From positions 1-64,000 of the forward strand of contig JAEUPL010000027.1 in assembly GCA_016790165.1 (NCBI GenBank): a DNA stretch of 64,000 nucleotides. Reading direction: 5' to 3'. The notes below the pieces were generated by a model, which was not told the origin of the DNA, made no database searches, and saw nothing but the letters and a program-made list of their open reading frames with translations. Shown piece by piece: positions 19,803 to 29,096 of this stretch; position 1 is the stretch's first letter, and every line of letters begins with the position of its first letter. The position numbers and the translations under genes were made by a program. This DNA is from Burkholderiales bacterium (lineage in GTDB: Bacteria; Pseudomonadota; Gammaproteobacteria; Burkholderiales; Casimicrobiaceae).

Positions 19803-22800
19803 TCAGGCCGCTTCCGTCATACGTATCGCCTGTGACACGTCGACACCGACGATGCGCGACACGCCCGGCTCATTCATGGTGACGCCAATGAGCTGCTCCG
19901 CCATCTCCATCGCGATGCGGTTATGCGAGATGAACAGAAATTGCGTCGCAGCCGACATCTCACGCACCAGCCGGCAGAAGCGCTCGGTGTTCGGATCGTC
20001 CAGCGGCGCGTCCACCTCGTCAAGCAGGCAGAACGGCGCCGGATTCAGCTGGAATAGGGCGAACACCAGCGCCGTCGCGGTCAGCGCCTTTTCGCCCCCC
20101 GAGAGCAGATGAATCGACGCATTGCGCTTGCCCGGCGGTTGCGCCACCACCTGAATGCCTGCGTCGAGAATCTCCTCGCCGGTGAGCACCAGTTTGGCGT
20201 TGCCGCCGCCAAACAGCGTCGGGAACAGGCGACCGAACTGCTCGTTGACTTTGTTGTAGGTGTCCTGCAGCTGAGCGCGCGTTTCGCGATCTATGCGGCG
20301 AATCGCATCTTCCAGCGTCTGCACCGCTTCGGCCAAATCGCCCGCTTGTGCGTCGAGATACAGCTTTCGCTCGGACGCCTGCTGCAATTCCTCCAGCGCG
20401 GCGAGGTTCACCGCACCGAGTTGTGCGATTTCGCCGTCCACTCGTGACACCGTGCGCTGCAGCTCCGCAGCGCGAGGCGCTTTGTCCAGCGCCTGAGTGA
20501 GCCAGTCGGCATCAACCTTCAACGTGGCCAACTGCTCTTCGAACTGCGCAAGGTTCACCTCCGCGGAGTTTTGCCGCAGGCGCGCGTCCTCGATTTTCTT
20601 GCGGATTGGCTCTAGCTCCTGCTCCAGCTTCAGTCGTTGCTCGTCCGCTTCGCGCAGCGCCGCGTTCGCCGCGTCCACCGACTCACGCGCCAGTTTGAGC
20701 GCATTTTCACGCTCGACGCGCACGTTCAACTGCGACTGCAGCCCCTCCTCCAGCGGCGTGAGCAGAATGCTCCTTTGCTCGCCAGTGAGTCGCGCCACAT
20801 CCGCCTCAAGCTCCTTCATCTGTTGCTGATTCGCGGCGATGCGGCGCGACAGATCCTGAACTCGCTCCTGCGCGGCGCGTTCGCCGTACATGGCATCGCG
20901 CAGCGCAATTTCGGCACCGCGCAAGGCCTCGCGGGCCTTGACCAGCGCCACATCGGCTTCGTTGCGAATGCCCCGCCGTACTTCACGATCACCATGCGCC
21001 GCGCCGCGTCTCTCTTCGCTGATGGCCAGCGCTTCAACGTGCGACTGCACGTGCTCATGCTCGGCAGCGATCGATTCCTCGATCTCCGCCAGTTCGGCGC
21101 TGATCTGCTTGGTGCGCTCACTGGCCTGGGCACGCGCTTGCTCGATTTGCAGTCGCTCGACTTCAAGATTGTGTACGCGGCGCTGCACGCTCACAATCGC
21201 GCCGCGCTGCTGCGTGGCCTGCACTCGCAAATCCTGATAGCGCTTGTCAGCGTGCGCGAACGCCGCTTCCGCTTTGCTTGCGGCGGCCTGCGCTTCGGTC
21301 AGCAGCGCGGCGATCTCGGAGAGTTCGCGCTGCCGCGCCATCGCACCGTGCACGGCTTCGTCGGGTGCGAACCAGGTGATGCTGTTGGCGCCGACGAGAT
21401 GCCCCTCGCGAGTCACCATCACTTCACCGCCCTGCAGCTGTGCGCGCGCGGCCAGCGCGTCGGCGACGTTGGCGGCCACTCGAACGCCGTGCAACCAGTG
21501 CCCCACGGCCGTGGCAATCGCGGCATCGTCCGCATGCACATGAGCGAGCAGGCCGTGCGGACTGTTTGAGCTGGTCGCGGCGTGCCCCGAGAAAACGGTC
21601 AAACGCGCTGGCGGCACAGGCAAGCGCATCGCCGCTTCGAGCGACGCCACCGGCAGTGCGTTCAGCCGGTCGCGCAGGACGGCCTCGACCGCGTCCTCCC
21701 AGCCGGCGTCAACCTTGAGCTTCGACCAGAACTTGTCACCGCGGATCTGGTGCTCGTCGAGCCATCGCTGCAACTGGCCTTCCCCCCGATTGCCAAACTT
21801 GGCCTGTACGCTGCCAATCGCGTTTTCGCGCGCCCTGAGCTCACTCAGCCGCCGCGTGGTCTGCTCAAGCTCCGCGCGGCGATGGCCGCGCTCTTCGTCA
21901 GCGTGCGTTGCCGCGGCTTCGGCCTCCTGCGCGGTCTGCTCCGCAGCCTCAAGCTCGGCACGTTCGCCGTCAAGCTGTTCGTCGATCGCGACCAGTTCGG
22001 CGTCTTCCGGTGCGTTCAGGCGCTCACGTTCCTGCGTCAACCGGAGTTGCCGTGCTTGCAGTTGCGCAATGCTCTTCTCGGTAGTGCTTTTCTTCAGCTG
22101 CGAAAGCTGCGCCTCGCTGTCGATGGCATTGATCGCCTGCTGAATATCAGCGAGCGCCGCTGAGGCCGTTCGCAGCGCGGTTTCGGCCAGCGGCAAAGCC
22201 GTGCTGGCGGTATCAACGAATTCCCTTTGCTCGGCGTGCCTGGCAGCCGCGACGGCAACCGCATCGTTGGCTTCCGCCAGCGCTTCCTCAAGTTGTACCG
22301 CTTGCCCTTGCGCGTTATTGAGCCGGGCCTGGCGCTGCTCGACCTCATGGGCCACACGCTGCGCGCGATCCCGCTCGAACGCGAGCTGCTGCTCGATGCG
22401 CGTGACTTCCGAATTGATTTCGTAGAAGGCACCTTGCGCCGTGTGTTGCGCGTCGTTCTTGCTGAACACATCCTGGCGCAGGCCTTCCAACTGGGTGGCA
22501 AGCGCCTGCACCTCTGTTTCCTTGGCGAGGAGTGCGGTCTCGTTCTCACCGAGCACGCGCACGGCGGACTCGCGCTGCGTGACCGCCTCTTCACGCCGCT
22601 GCGCGAAGAGCAGTGCCTGGCTTTCGAGCTTTTCTTTCTCCAGTTCGCGGTAGCGTGCGGCGATCTTCGCCTGGCCTTCGAGGCGCTCCACCTGCGAGGT
22701 CAACTCGGTCTGGATGTCGTGGACGCGAGCGAGGTTTTCCCGGGTATCACCCAGACGCCCTTCGGTGTCCTTGCGTCGTTCCTTGTAGCGCGAGACGCCA

Positions 22801-23303
22801 GCGGCTTCTTCGAGAAAAACGCGCAGCTCTTCGGGCTTGGCCTCGATGATGCGCGAGATCATGCCCTGCTCAATCACCGCGTAGGCCCGCGGACCGAGAC
22901 CGGTGCCGAGGAACACGTCAAGGATGTCACGGCGGCGAACCGCCTGGTTGTTGATGTAGTAGCTTGACCCCACGTCACGCTGCACGACACGCTTGACCGA
23001 GAGCTCGGCGTATTGGCTCCACTGCCCTGCCGCACGGCCGCTGGCGTTGTCGAACACCAACTCGACGGACGCCCGGGCCACCGGCTTGCGCTCGCCACCG
23101 CCGTTGAAGATGACGTCGTCCATCGATTCGCCACGCAACGCGGACGCCTTGCTTTCGCCCAGCACCCAGCGCACGGCATCGATCACGTTGGACTTGCCGC
23201 AGCCATTGGGGCCGACAATGCCGACCAACTGACCGGGCAGCGCGATGGTGGTCGGGTCCACGAATGACTTGAACCCGGAAAGTTTGATCGATGTGAGGCG
23301 CAT
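19803..23303 (-). CDS. smc: Chromosome segregation protein SMC
   Basis: A 1166-aa SMC. The N-terminal half-ATPase has GPNGCGKSN (about residues 32-40). Coiled coil I is followed by a hinge (about 520-680), coiled coil II, and a C-terminal half-ATPase with LLSGGEKALTA and Walker B CLLDEVDAPLDD. It organises and segregates the chromosome with ScpA/B. The start at 23303 (MRLTSIKLSGFKSFVDP) matches SMC N-termini; a 26-residue upstream extension has no family support. It is the first gene of the smc-zipA-ligA-galU series. Confidence 0.97.
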   Translation of the reverse strand: MRLTSIKLSGFKSFVDPTTIALPGQLVGIVGPNGCGKSNVIDAVRWVLGESKASALRGESMDDVIFNGGGERKPVARASVELVFDNASGRAAGQWSQYAELSVKRVVQRDVGSSYYINNQAVRRRDILDVFLGTGLGPRAYAVIEQGMISRIIEAKPEELRVFLEEAAGVSRYKERRKDTEGRLGDTRENLARVHDIQTELTSQVERLEGQAKIAARYRELEKEKLESQALLFAQRREEAVTQRESAVRVLGENETALLAKETEVQALATQLEGLRQDVFSKNDAQHTAQGAFYEINSEVTRIEQQLAFERDRAQRVAHEVEQRQARLNNAQGQAVQLEEALAEANDAVAVAAARHAEQREFVDTASTALPLAETALRTASAALADIQQAINAIDSEAQLSQLKKSTTEKSIAQLQARQLRLTQERERLNAPEDAELVAIDEQLDGERAELEAAEQTAQEAEAAATHADEERGHRRAELEQTTRRLSELRARENAIGSVQAKFGNRGEGQLQRWLDEHQIRGDKFWSKLKVDAGWEDAVEAVLRDRLNALPVASLEAAMRLPVPPARLTVFSGHAATSSNSPHGLLAHVHADDAAIATAVGHWLHGVRVAANVADALAARAQLQGGEVMVTREGHLVGANSITWFAPDEAVHGAMARQRELSEIAALLTEAQAAASKAEAAFAHADKRYQDLRVQATQQRGAIVSVQRRVHNLEVERLQIEQARAQASERTKQISAELAEIEESIAAEHEHVQSHVEALAISEERRGAAHGDREVRRGIRNEADVALVKAREALRGAEIALRDAMYGERAAQERVQDLSRRIAANQQQMKELEADVARLTGEQRSILLTPLEEGLQSQLNVRVERENALKLARESVDAANAALREADEQRLKLEQELEPIRKKIEDARLRQNSAEVNLAQFEEQLATLKVDADWLTQALDKAPRAAELQRTVSRVDGEIAQLGAVNLAALEELQQASERKLYLDAQAGDLAEAVQTLEDAIRRIDRETRAQLQDTYNKVNEQFGRLFPTLFGGGNAKLVLTGEEILDAGIQVVAQPPGKRNASIHLLSGGEKALTATALVFALFQLNPAPFCLLDEVDAPLDDPNTERFCRLVREMSAATQFLFISHNRIAMEMAEQLIGVTMNEPGVSRIVGVDVSQAIRMTEAA

Positions 23304-23467
23304 GCAGCGAAACGTGACGACGAAGCGTGTGCCCGGAAACCACATTACCCGCCCCCCCGAGCGCGGGACGACCGGGTTCACGGGGCATATGGTGCCGAGC
23401 CTATAAAATCCAATCGATTATAGGTGCAGCGCCATGCTCGCTAAGCCATTGAAAACACAAGCAAAAA

Positions 23468-23908
23468 ATGACTGAACGCCAACCCTCCACGCCGACCGCG
23501 CCGCAAACCCACCTCGATGTGTTCCCAAATCCGCATCCGGGCCGCGATTATCTGATTCACATCCAGATTCCCGAGTTCACCTGCCACTGCCCGCTCACCG
23601 GGCAGCCGGATTTCGCGCACTTCACCATCGAGTACATCGCCGACGCCACCTGTATCGAGCTCAAGGCCCTCAAGATGTACATGTGGAGCTTCCGCGACAT
23701 TGGTGCCTTCCACGAGAAAGTCACCAACGATGTCCTCGACAAAATCGTCGCCACGATTGCACCGCGCTTCGCTCGCGTCACCGCGCGCTGGAACGTGCGT
23801 GGCGGCATCTACACCAACGTGGTCGCCGAGCATCAGGCGCCGGGCTGGTCGCCCAGGCCGGCGGTTGATCTGACGCGCTTTGGTTTGGCCAATCCCGCCG
23901 CCGCATAA
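23468..23908 (+). CDS. queF: NADPH-dependent 7-cyano-7-deazaguanine reductase QueF (type I)
   Basis: A 146-aa unimodular QueF. The nucleophile and acid lie in [10 protein letters not shown] (Cys about 41, Asp about 48). The substrate-binding QueF motif is [14 protein letters not shown] (about 62-75). A family-typical RGGIYTNV lies near the C-terminus. It reduces preQ0 to preQ1 in queuosine tRNA modification. No convincing preQ1 riboswitch was seen in the short upstream region, which does hold an AT-rich tataaaat (about 23403) that could serve as a -10 element. Confidence 0.95.
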   Translation: MTERQPSTPTAPQTHLDVFPNPHPGRDYLIHIQIPEFTCHCPLTGQPDFAHFTIEYIADATCIELKALKMYMWSFRDIGAFHEKVTNDVLDKIVATIAPRFARVTARWNVRGGIYTNVVAEHQAPGWSPRPAVDLTRFGLANPAAA

Positions 23909-23929
23909 CGGTTCTGCGCTGCTGGCTGT

Positions 23930-24991
23930 TCAACGTTTTAGTGCCCCGTTCAACGCGTATGCCAGAGACCAAACGCTCGATGCATACATGCGCGAGCGGT
24001 TGTAGCGCGTGATCACGTAGAAATTTTCGAAGACGAGCCAGTACTCGTCGCTGCCATCGGCGCGGTCGAGCGAGATCAGGCCGACCTGTGCATCATCATT
24101 GGGAAGCGTCACGTCACGATCGCGCGCGGTAATGGTGACGCCAGCCGCAACGTAGTCCTTCAACGCCTTGCGCGGCGCCAGCCCGCCATCGAACGTCGCA
24201 ATGATCTCCGGCGAAGGTTTCGCGATCGGAAGCATCACCGGCTCGCCGCGCTGCCAGCCATGTCCCGCCAGAAACGACGCGACTGAGCCAATGATGTCAG
24301 CCGGTGAGTTCCAGAGATCGATTTTCTGGTCATTGTCGAAGTCGACTGCCCACTTGCGGTAACTTCCTGGCATGAACTGCGGCCAGCCCATGGCGCCCGC
24401 AAATGACCCCATGAACTCCAGCGGTGAGCGTTTCTGTTCGCGCGCCAGCAGCAACAGTTCCTTGAGTTCATTGCGAAAAAAATCGGCGCGACGCGGATAG
24501 TCGAACGCGAGCGTAGCGAGCGCATCAATCGCGCGAAAATTGCCGGTGAGACGCCCATAGACCGTCTCGACGCCAATGATCGCCGCGATGACCGGCGCGG
24601 GCACGCCCCAGGCGCGCTCCGCGTTTTCGAACGCGGCACGGTTTGTGCGCATGAAGTCGCCGCCACGCTGGAGCCGGTCGCCACCGATGTGACGTGGCCA
24701 GTAAACGTGCCACGGCGCGGGAGTGCGAATGGGCGCGTCCATGTAGCCAATCACACGCTCCAGCCGCTTCACACGGGAAAAGACGTCGTCCAGCGCCGCG
24801 GCATCGTAGCCGGATTCAGCGATGAGCTCCGCCTTCAACGCCGCCAACTCCGGACGATCACGAAAATCCTGCGCGGCGCTCGTGCCAGCAGCGGCGAGCA
24901 TTGCGGCCAGCAGCGCGGTCTGTGCGGTTCGCCACAGCGGCTGCGGGCGGCCAAAAATCGCAAAGCAAGTCGTGCCAAACATCACCGACAT
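23930..24991 (-). CDS. mltB: Lytic murein transglycosylase B family protein
   Basis: A 353-aa exported enzyme with an N-terminal hydrophobic signal (to about residue 40, TSAAQ). The SLT_2 fold follows. The catalytic Glu lies in IIGVETVYGR (about 137-146), with family blocks FMGSFAGAMGWPQFMPGSY (about 195-213) and DLWNSPADIIGSVASFL (about 225-241). It cleaves peptidoglycan glycan strands to 1,6-anhydro ends in the periplasm. There is no lipobox, so it may be soluble. It is divergent from pyrD with a 9-bp gap between start codons, an unusually tight spacing that puts each promoter inside the other gene. Confidence 0.92.
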   Translation of the reverse strand: MSVMFGTTCFAIFGRPQPLWRTAQTALLAAMLAAAGTSAAQDFRDRPELAALKAELIAESGYDAAALDDVFSRVKRLERVIGYMDAPIRTPAPWHVYWPRHIGGDRLQRGGDFMRTNRAAFENAERAWGVPAPVIAAIIGVETVYGRLTGNFRAIDALATLAFDYPRRADFFRNELKELLLLAREQKRSPLEFMGSFAGAMGWPQFMPGSYRKWAVDFDNDQKIDLWNSPADIIGSVASFLAGHGWQRGEPVMLPIAKPSPEIIATFDGGLAPRKALKDYVAAGVTITARDRDVTLPNDDAQVGLISLDRADGSDEYWLVFENFYVITRYNRSRMYASSVWSLAYALNGALKR

Positions 24992-25000
24992 AATAGCGGC

Positions 25001-26023
25001 ATGATGTATTCACTATTCCGACCGATTCTTTTCTCACTGGATCCGGAGGCCGCGCACGCGGCAGCGTTCGCCGCACTGGATTTGCAAGCGCAGCTCGGAC
25101 TGGCCAAATGCTGGCGTGGAAGCGTCCCTGACACCGAACCCGTGCATCTGATGGGTTTGACGTTTCCGAACCGCGTTGGCCTCGCGGCCGGACTGGACAA
25201 GGACGCTTGGCACCTGTCTGGGCTGGCGCAACTGGGCTTTGGCTTCATTGAAGTCGGCACGCTGACGCCGAAACCGCAGCCAGGCAATCCGAAGCCAAGG
25301 ATGTTTCGCCTTCCCGAGCACGAGGCGCTCATCAATCGCCTCGGCTTCAACAATGGCGGCGTGGACGCGGCCTTACCCCGCTTGCGAGCGCGGCGCGTGG
25401 ATGTTCCTGTGGGCGTCAATATCGGAAAGAACGCCACGACGCCCATCGAGCGCGCGGCGGACGACTATCTGGCAGCACTTGCGGCGGTCTACGCGACCGC
25501 AGACTACATCACCATCAACATCTCCTCACCCAACACCAGGAATCTGCGTGACCTGCAGGCGCCCGACTCCGTGTCCGCCCTGATCTCGACGATCGCGCGC
25601 GAAGGCCGGCGGCTCGCGCGGCTCACCGGTCATGCGCGACCAATCGCCGTCAAGATCGCCCCCGATATCGATCCAGCAGCCATCAACGACGTCGTCAATG
25701 CCATCGTCGAGGCGGGTGCCGACGCCATCATTTCAAGCAACACCACGATCCGTCGCGACGGCGTCACCGGCCACGTGTACGCGAACGAGACGGGTGGGTT
25801 GAGCGGCGCACCATTGACCGCGCTCGCCGATCAGGTTCTGAAGCAGGTCGTCAAGGCGGTGGCCGGGCGGGTTCCCGTCATTGGTGTCGGCGGTATTCGC
25901 TCGGTGGAAGACGCACGGCGCAAGCTCGACCTTGGTGCCGATTTGTTGCAGGTCTATACCGGCTTGCTGTATCGAGGCCCCGGCTTCGTCGGCGATCTGC
26001 TGCGCGGGCTCGCGGGCCGTTAG
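25001..26023 (+). CDS. pyrD: Quinone-dependent dihydroorotate dehydrogenase (class 2)
   Basis: A 340-aa enzyme. Class 2 features are an N-terminal amphipathic membrane-associating segment (YSLFRPILFSLDPEAAHA), VGLAAGLDKD (about 60-69), RLGFNNGG (about 114-121) and ITINISSPNTRNLR with the catalytic Ser (about 170-183). KIAPD, then VIGVGGIRS and YTGLLYRGP complete the FMN site. It oxidises dihydroorotate to orotate and passes electrons to quinone. The start is ATG 25001 (an ATGATG pair). Confidence 0.96.
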   Translation: MMYSLFRPILFSLDPEAAHAAAFAALDLQAQLGLAKCWRGSVPDTEPVHLMGLTFPNRVGLAAGLDKDAWHLSGLAQLGFGFIEVGTLTPKPQPGNPKPRMFRLPEHEALINRLGFNNGGVDAALPRLRARRVDVPVGVNIGKNATTPIERAADDYLAALAAVYATADYITINISSPNTRNLRDLQAPDSVSALISTIAREGRRLARLTGHARPIAVKIAPDIDPAAINDVVNAIVEAGADAIISSNTTIRRDGVTGHVYANETGGLSGAPLTALADQVLKQVVKAVAGRVPVIGVGGIRSVEDARRKLDLGADLLQVYTGLLYRGPGFVGDLLRGLAGR

Positions 26024-26036
26024 GCTGACGTCTGGC

Positions 26037-26660
26037 TCATCGCGCGGCCAAGAGCCGCTGAAGGGCCTTGCGCGCGGCCTCCGTCTTGCCGCGACTCGGG
26101 CCGGTGAGCTGCAATCTCACGCCGCCTTGCGCGTCCGGCACCAGACGCTGTCGAACCAGTGGGTGCTCAATCCGAAGCGCGCGGCGAGCGGCGTCCGCGC
26201 GCGGCGTCGCTGGCAGTGACCAGGGCACGTGTTCGCTCGGCAATGTCGATTCGGCGAGGGTGCCACGCACGACCTGCCACCAGGCAAGGAATTTCCCGTG
26301 CGCTCTGGCGGGCTGCCCCGGCAACAACGCCACCGACCCAACCTGACGAACGCCGGCCACAGTCGCTTCGGGCCACGGCGGCAAGCCGACCTCGGCACGA
26401 CCTTGCTGCAACGCCTCCATTGACGCGCAAACAAAGTCGTCGCTCTGCTGGCCAAAGCCACCGAAACAAGCCACCGGATGCGGCCGCTGCAACGCGTCGT
26501 GCAACGCGGCCGCAATCGCGACCGGGTCCGCAGGCACCAGCGTTGCAAACTCGAGCGCCGCACTATCCGCGGCGAGGGCACGCGATACGGCCGACAGGTG
26601 GCGGTCCTCACCCGTGGCGAGCGCATAGTCACCCACAATGAGCAATCCGAGACGGTTCAT
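26037..26660 (-). CDS. MoCF/CinA-like molybdopterin-binding domain protein (divergent)
   Basis: A 207-aa protein. Its N-terminal half follows the MoCF/CinA pattern: LLIVGDYALATGEDRHLSAV (compare GDEILSGKRQDKH in bacterial CinA-like proteins), then DPVAIAAALHDAL and ACFGGFGQQSDDF (compare CFGGIGATPDD). Key Gly/Asp residues of the pterin-binding loop are partly kept. The C-terminal half is Ala/Arg-rich and not recognised. It might be a stand-alone, diverged homolog of the CinA N-domain. Function is not established. It is convergent with pyrD, 13 bp apart. Confidence 0.55.
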   Translation of the reverse strand: MNRLGLLIVGDYALATGEDRHLSAVSRALAADSAALEFATLVPADPVAIAAALHDALQRPHPVACFGGFGQQSDDFVCASMEALQQGRAEVGLPPWPEATVAGVRQVGSVALLPGQPARAHGKFLAWWQVVRGTLAESTLPSEHVPWSLPATPRADAARRALRIEHPLVRQRLVPDAQGGVRLQLTGPSRGKTEAARKALQRLLAAR

Positions 26661-26708
26661 GGGTGCAAGGCTGTTACCGGTGCGCCAAACGCGCCGTTGC
26701 GCAATGCG

Positions 26709-28952
26709 TCAAGCCGCCTGGAACATGCCGACCAGCGCACGATCCACAATCGGCTCGGATTCGATCATGCGCGCACGATCAGTGCGGAACCATTCGGCGA
26801 GTTCTTCGGGGGTGAGCGAAGCGGCCTTGCGGCCATGCCGAGTAGTAAACAGATACGTCGTTCCCTGCGGACTCACCCAAGCGAGCTTGGCGTAGGTGAG
26901 CGCGCCCTTCTCGTCACTCATTTCAATCCATTGATTACGCTCCATTTGCTTGACGAGTGCGCGGAACGGATCGAATGGTGTGTCGTTGCTTGCTTCCGGA
27001 ATTTCCTCCGGCGGCACGTATTCGGGTTGCGCTCCGCGGAGGAGACCGGAGTGCACTTCAAACAGCTTGTCGAAGAACGGTGCAATGGTGTCGTCTGACA
27101 GCGATTTCAAGCCGGAGCGCAATCGGCGCACCAAACTCGGTACGCGCTGGCTAAGTTGCGCCCGTTCAGCCGGCTGCGCCTTTGGCGACACACTCCAGAT
27201 CAGCTCATCCAGCGCTTCGACGGCGCCCTTGTACTCGCCGCTTTCCGGACCATTGGCAAGCAGTTCGTCTTGCAGATGGGGTTGCCAGGCCACCTCGATG
27301 AATTCCTTCACCGGCTGCGGCAGGGCGTGCGCTGCCACCCGCGCATCCACGATGTCTTTCGCCTCTCGCACTGCTGCGAGGTGGCGATCCGCGGCCTGCG
27401 CCTCAGCTGTCTCGGCTTCGATCAGCGGCTTGGCGTTCAGCTCCTGCTCGGCGATGAATTGCTCCATGTCGATGAGCGCCGCCGTGAACGTCCCAAGATC
27501 GTCTGCAAAATCACGGGTGATGTGGTCCACCACGTCCCGAATCTTGCAGAAGAGCGGGTCGTCGATGCCGTCGTCGGGTGACCAACCGAGGCCAGTATCC
27601 GCCAGGCGGTTAAGGAGTTGACGCGCAGGATGGTTCTTCCGCGAGAAAAATCCGCGATCCAGCATCGCCGCCTTGAGCATGGGGATTTGCAGGCGCCCCA
27701 ACAGCACCTTGATCTCGTCGCGCAGCTCGCGGCGATCCAGCACGAAATCAAACAGCATCGCGACCAGCTCGGTGGTCGTCGCATCGAGCACCGAAATTTC
27801 GCCGCTGGCGTAGCCGGGAACCACCTCGCGGAGCACCGTTCGCGGCGCCGAGGGGGCAGCAGAGAAGTCAAACGCTTCATGATTGGCTTGCAGCGTGCTC
27901 AGCGTTTCCATCAGCCGACGATCCACGCCCGCCACCAGCGGCGAGCGGATCCCGCCGTTGGCGTTGAATCCGAGTGCAGCGCTGACCTGCATCGCCTCCT
28001 TGCTCTGAACGAGTCTCGACAACGAGGGGTCAGTGGCCGCCGGCCCACCTGAAATGGTCGGCACGACTTGCTGCAGTCGTTCCACCAGCGATACGAGGTT
28101 CGACGCCAGTTGCTGCAACGGCAATCCGCCGCCGGAGGGCGTGTTCAGCGTTGACAAGCCGCCCGAGTAGCCGCCTTGGTCGCCCCCAGCCGCGGCGATG
28201 GCCGAAGCGACATCAAAGGTCGTGCCGCTACCACGGCCGCCTTCCGCTCCGCCGTGATCAGGATGACCAGTGCCTACGGCCACTGCGCCTGCGGCGTGCG
28301 CGGCACGGGCACCCGGGATGCTCACGCCCATGTCGGCGAGATGGCGGTTGAGGTCAGCGTAGACATCGTTAAATCCGAGGCCGCCGAGGCCGGACAGTCC
28401 GCGGAGCCATTGCAGATGTGTCTGCGCACCCCCGTCGCTTGCCTTTTGCAGGGCGCTCATCAACGAGCTGACGACGGACTGCGGCGAAAACGGATCGTCG
28501 TCCATTTTCAGCGCGCGATCACCCTTGATCGACGCGATTCGCTGATGCAGCGGTGGCAATTCGTTCAATGATGCACTTTCGATCGCACGCGCCAGTGCGC
28601 GCGCCGCGACGTACTCGTCAAGGACGGCGTCGGACTGTAGTGACAGTTCCATCGCGGGGGAGGCTGCAGCAGTAGGAATCGCGCACGGCACCTTGCCGTC
28701 GAGCCGGGCGGCCAATTCATCAGCAAACGCCGCACTGATAGCACCACGCAGACGCGTGAGGGATGAGCGGGCGTCAAGCAGCGCACTCACCGCCTTCGGC
28801 TCGTAGACTTTGACGGCGTTGTCCATCAACAGGTCGGACAGGCGATCAAACGCTGCAGCAAACTGCAAGTTGCTTCGGTGCAGCATCAAATCGCGACAGC
28901 CCTTCAAGATCGCCGAGGTCGGAATGGCTTTGCTGACAGCTTCAGTCGACAT
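26709..28952 (-). CDS. DUF1631 family protein
   Basis: A 747-aa cytoplasmic protein. It is largely helical, with conserved DUF1631 blocks: LLFDFVLDRRELRDEIKVLL-type segment (about 420-440), LLNRLADTGLGW (about 470-482), and a C-terminal ...YLFTTRHGRKAASLTPEEL then AEWFRTDRARMIES. A Gly-rich insert (about 250-290) is likely disordered. The start at 28952 (MSTEAVSKAIPTS) is preferred because the longer frame adds 31 residues outside the family. Function of the family is unknown. The gene lies between the MoCF-like gene and hrpA, all on the minus strand. Confidence 0.8.
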   Translation of the reverse strand: MSTEAVSKAIPTSAILKGCRDLMLHRSNLQFAAAFDRLSDLLMDNAVKVYEPKAVSALLDARSSLTRLRGAISAAFADELAARLDGKVPCAIPTAAASPAMELSLQSDAVLDEYVAARALARAIESASLNELPPLHQRIASIKGDRALKMDDDPFSPQSVVSSLMSALQKASDGGAQTHLQWLRGLSGLGGLGFNDVYADLNRHLADMGVSIPGARAAHAAGAVAVGTGHPDHGGAEGGRGSGTTFDVASAIAAAGGDQGGYSGGLSTLNTPSGGGLPLQQLASNLVSLVERLQQVVPTISGGPAATDPSLSRLVQSKEAMQVSAALGFNANGGIRSPLVAGVDRRLMETLSTLQANHEAFDFSAAPSAPRTVLREVVPGYASGEISVLDATTTELVAMLFDFVLDRRELRDEIKVLLGRLQIPMLKAAMLDRGFFSRKNHPARQLLNRLADTGLGWSPDDGIDDPLFCKIRDVVDHITRDFADDLGTFTAALIDMEQFIAEQELNAKPLIEAETAEAQAADRHLAAVREAKDIVDARVAAHALPQPVKEFIEVAWQPHLQDELLANGPESGEYKGAVEALDELIWSVSPKAQPAERAQLSQRVPSLVRRLRSGLKSLSDDTIAPFFDKLFEVHSGLLRGAQPEYVPPEEIPEASNDTPFDPFRALVKQMERNQWIEMSDEKGALTYAKLAWVSPQGTTYLFTTRHGRKAASLTPEELAEWFRTDRARMIESEPIVDRALVGMFQAA

Positions 28953-29096
28953 AGACGGACAGTTTCGGGACGGAAAACGAGCAATCGCGACGGAATGACT
29001 GCTTTCCCGATCAAGGCGGTACGGCAGCTCAAATACCATTAGCAATCTAGCACAGAGTTACCAATTTTCGGGTGTCAATTCAACGTTTTAGGCGAA

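Noticed and set aside
23382-23467. preQ1 riboswitch upstream of queF
   Set aside because: I could not find the short stem plus A-rich pseudoknot tail; only an AT-rich imperfect palindrome (ctataaaatc...cgattatag) is present.
23929-29091. Shared string ttcaacgtttta at the 3' ends of mltB (23929) and hrpA (29079)
   Set aside because: It is only 12 bases, two copies, and coincides with stop-codon contexts; most likely chance.
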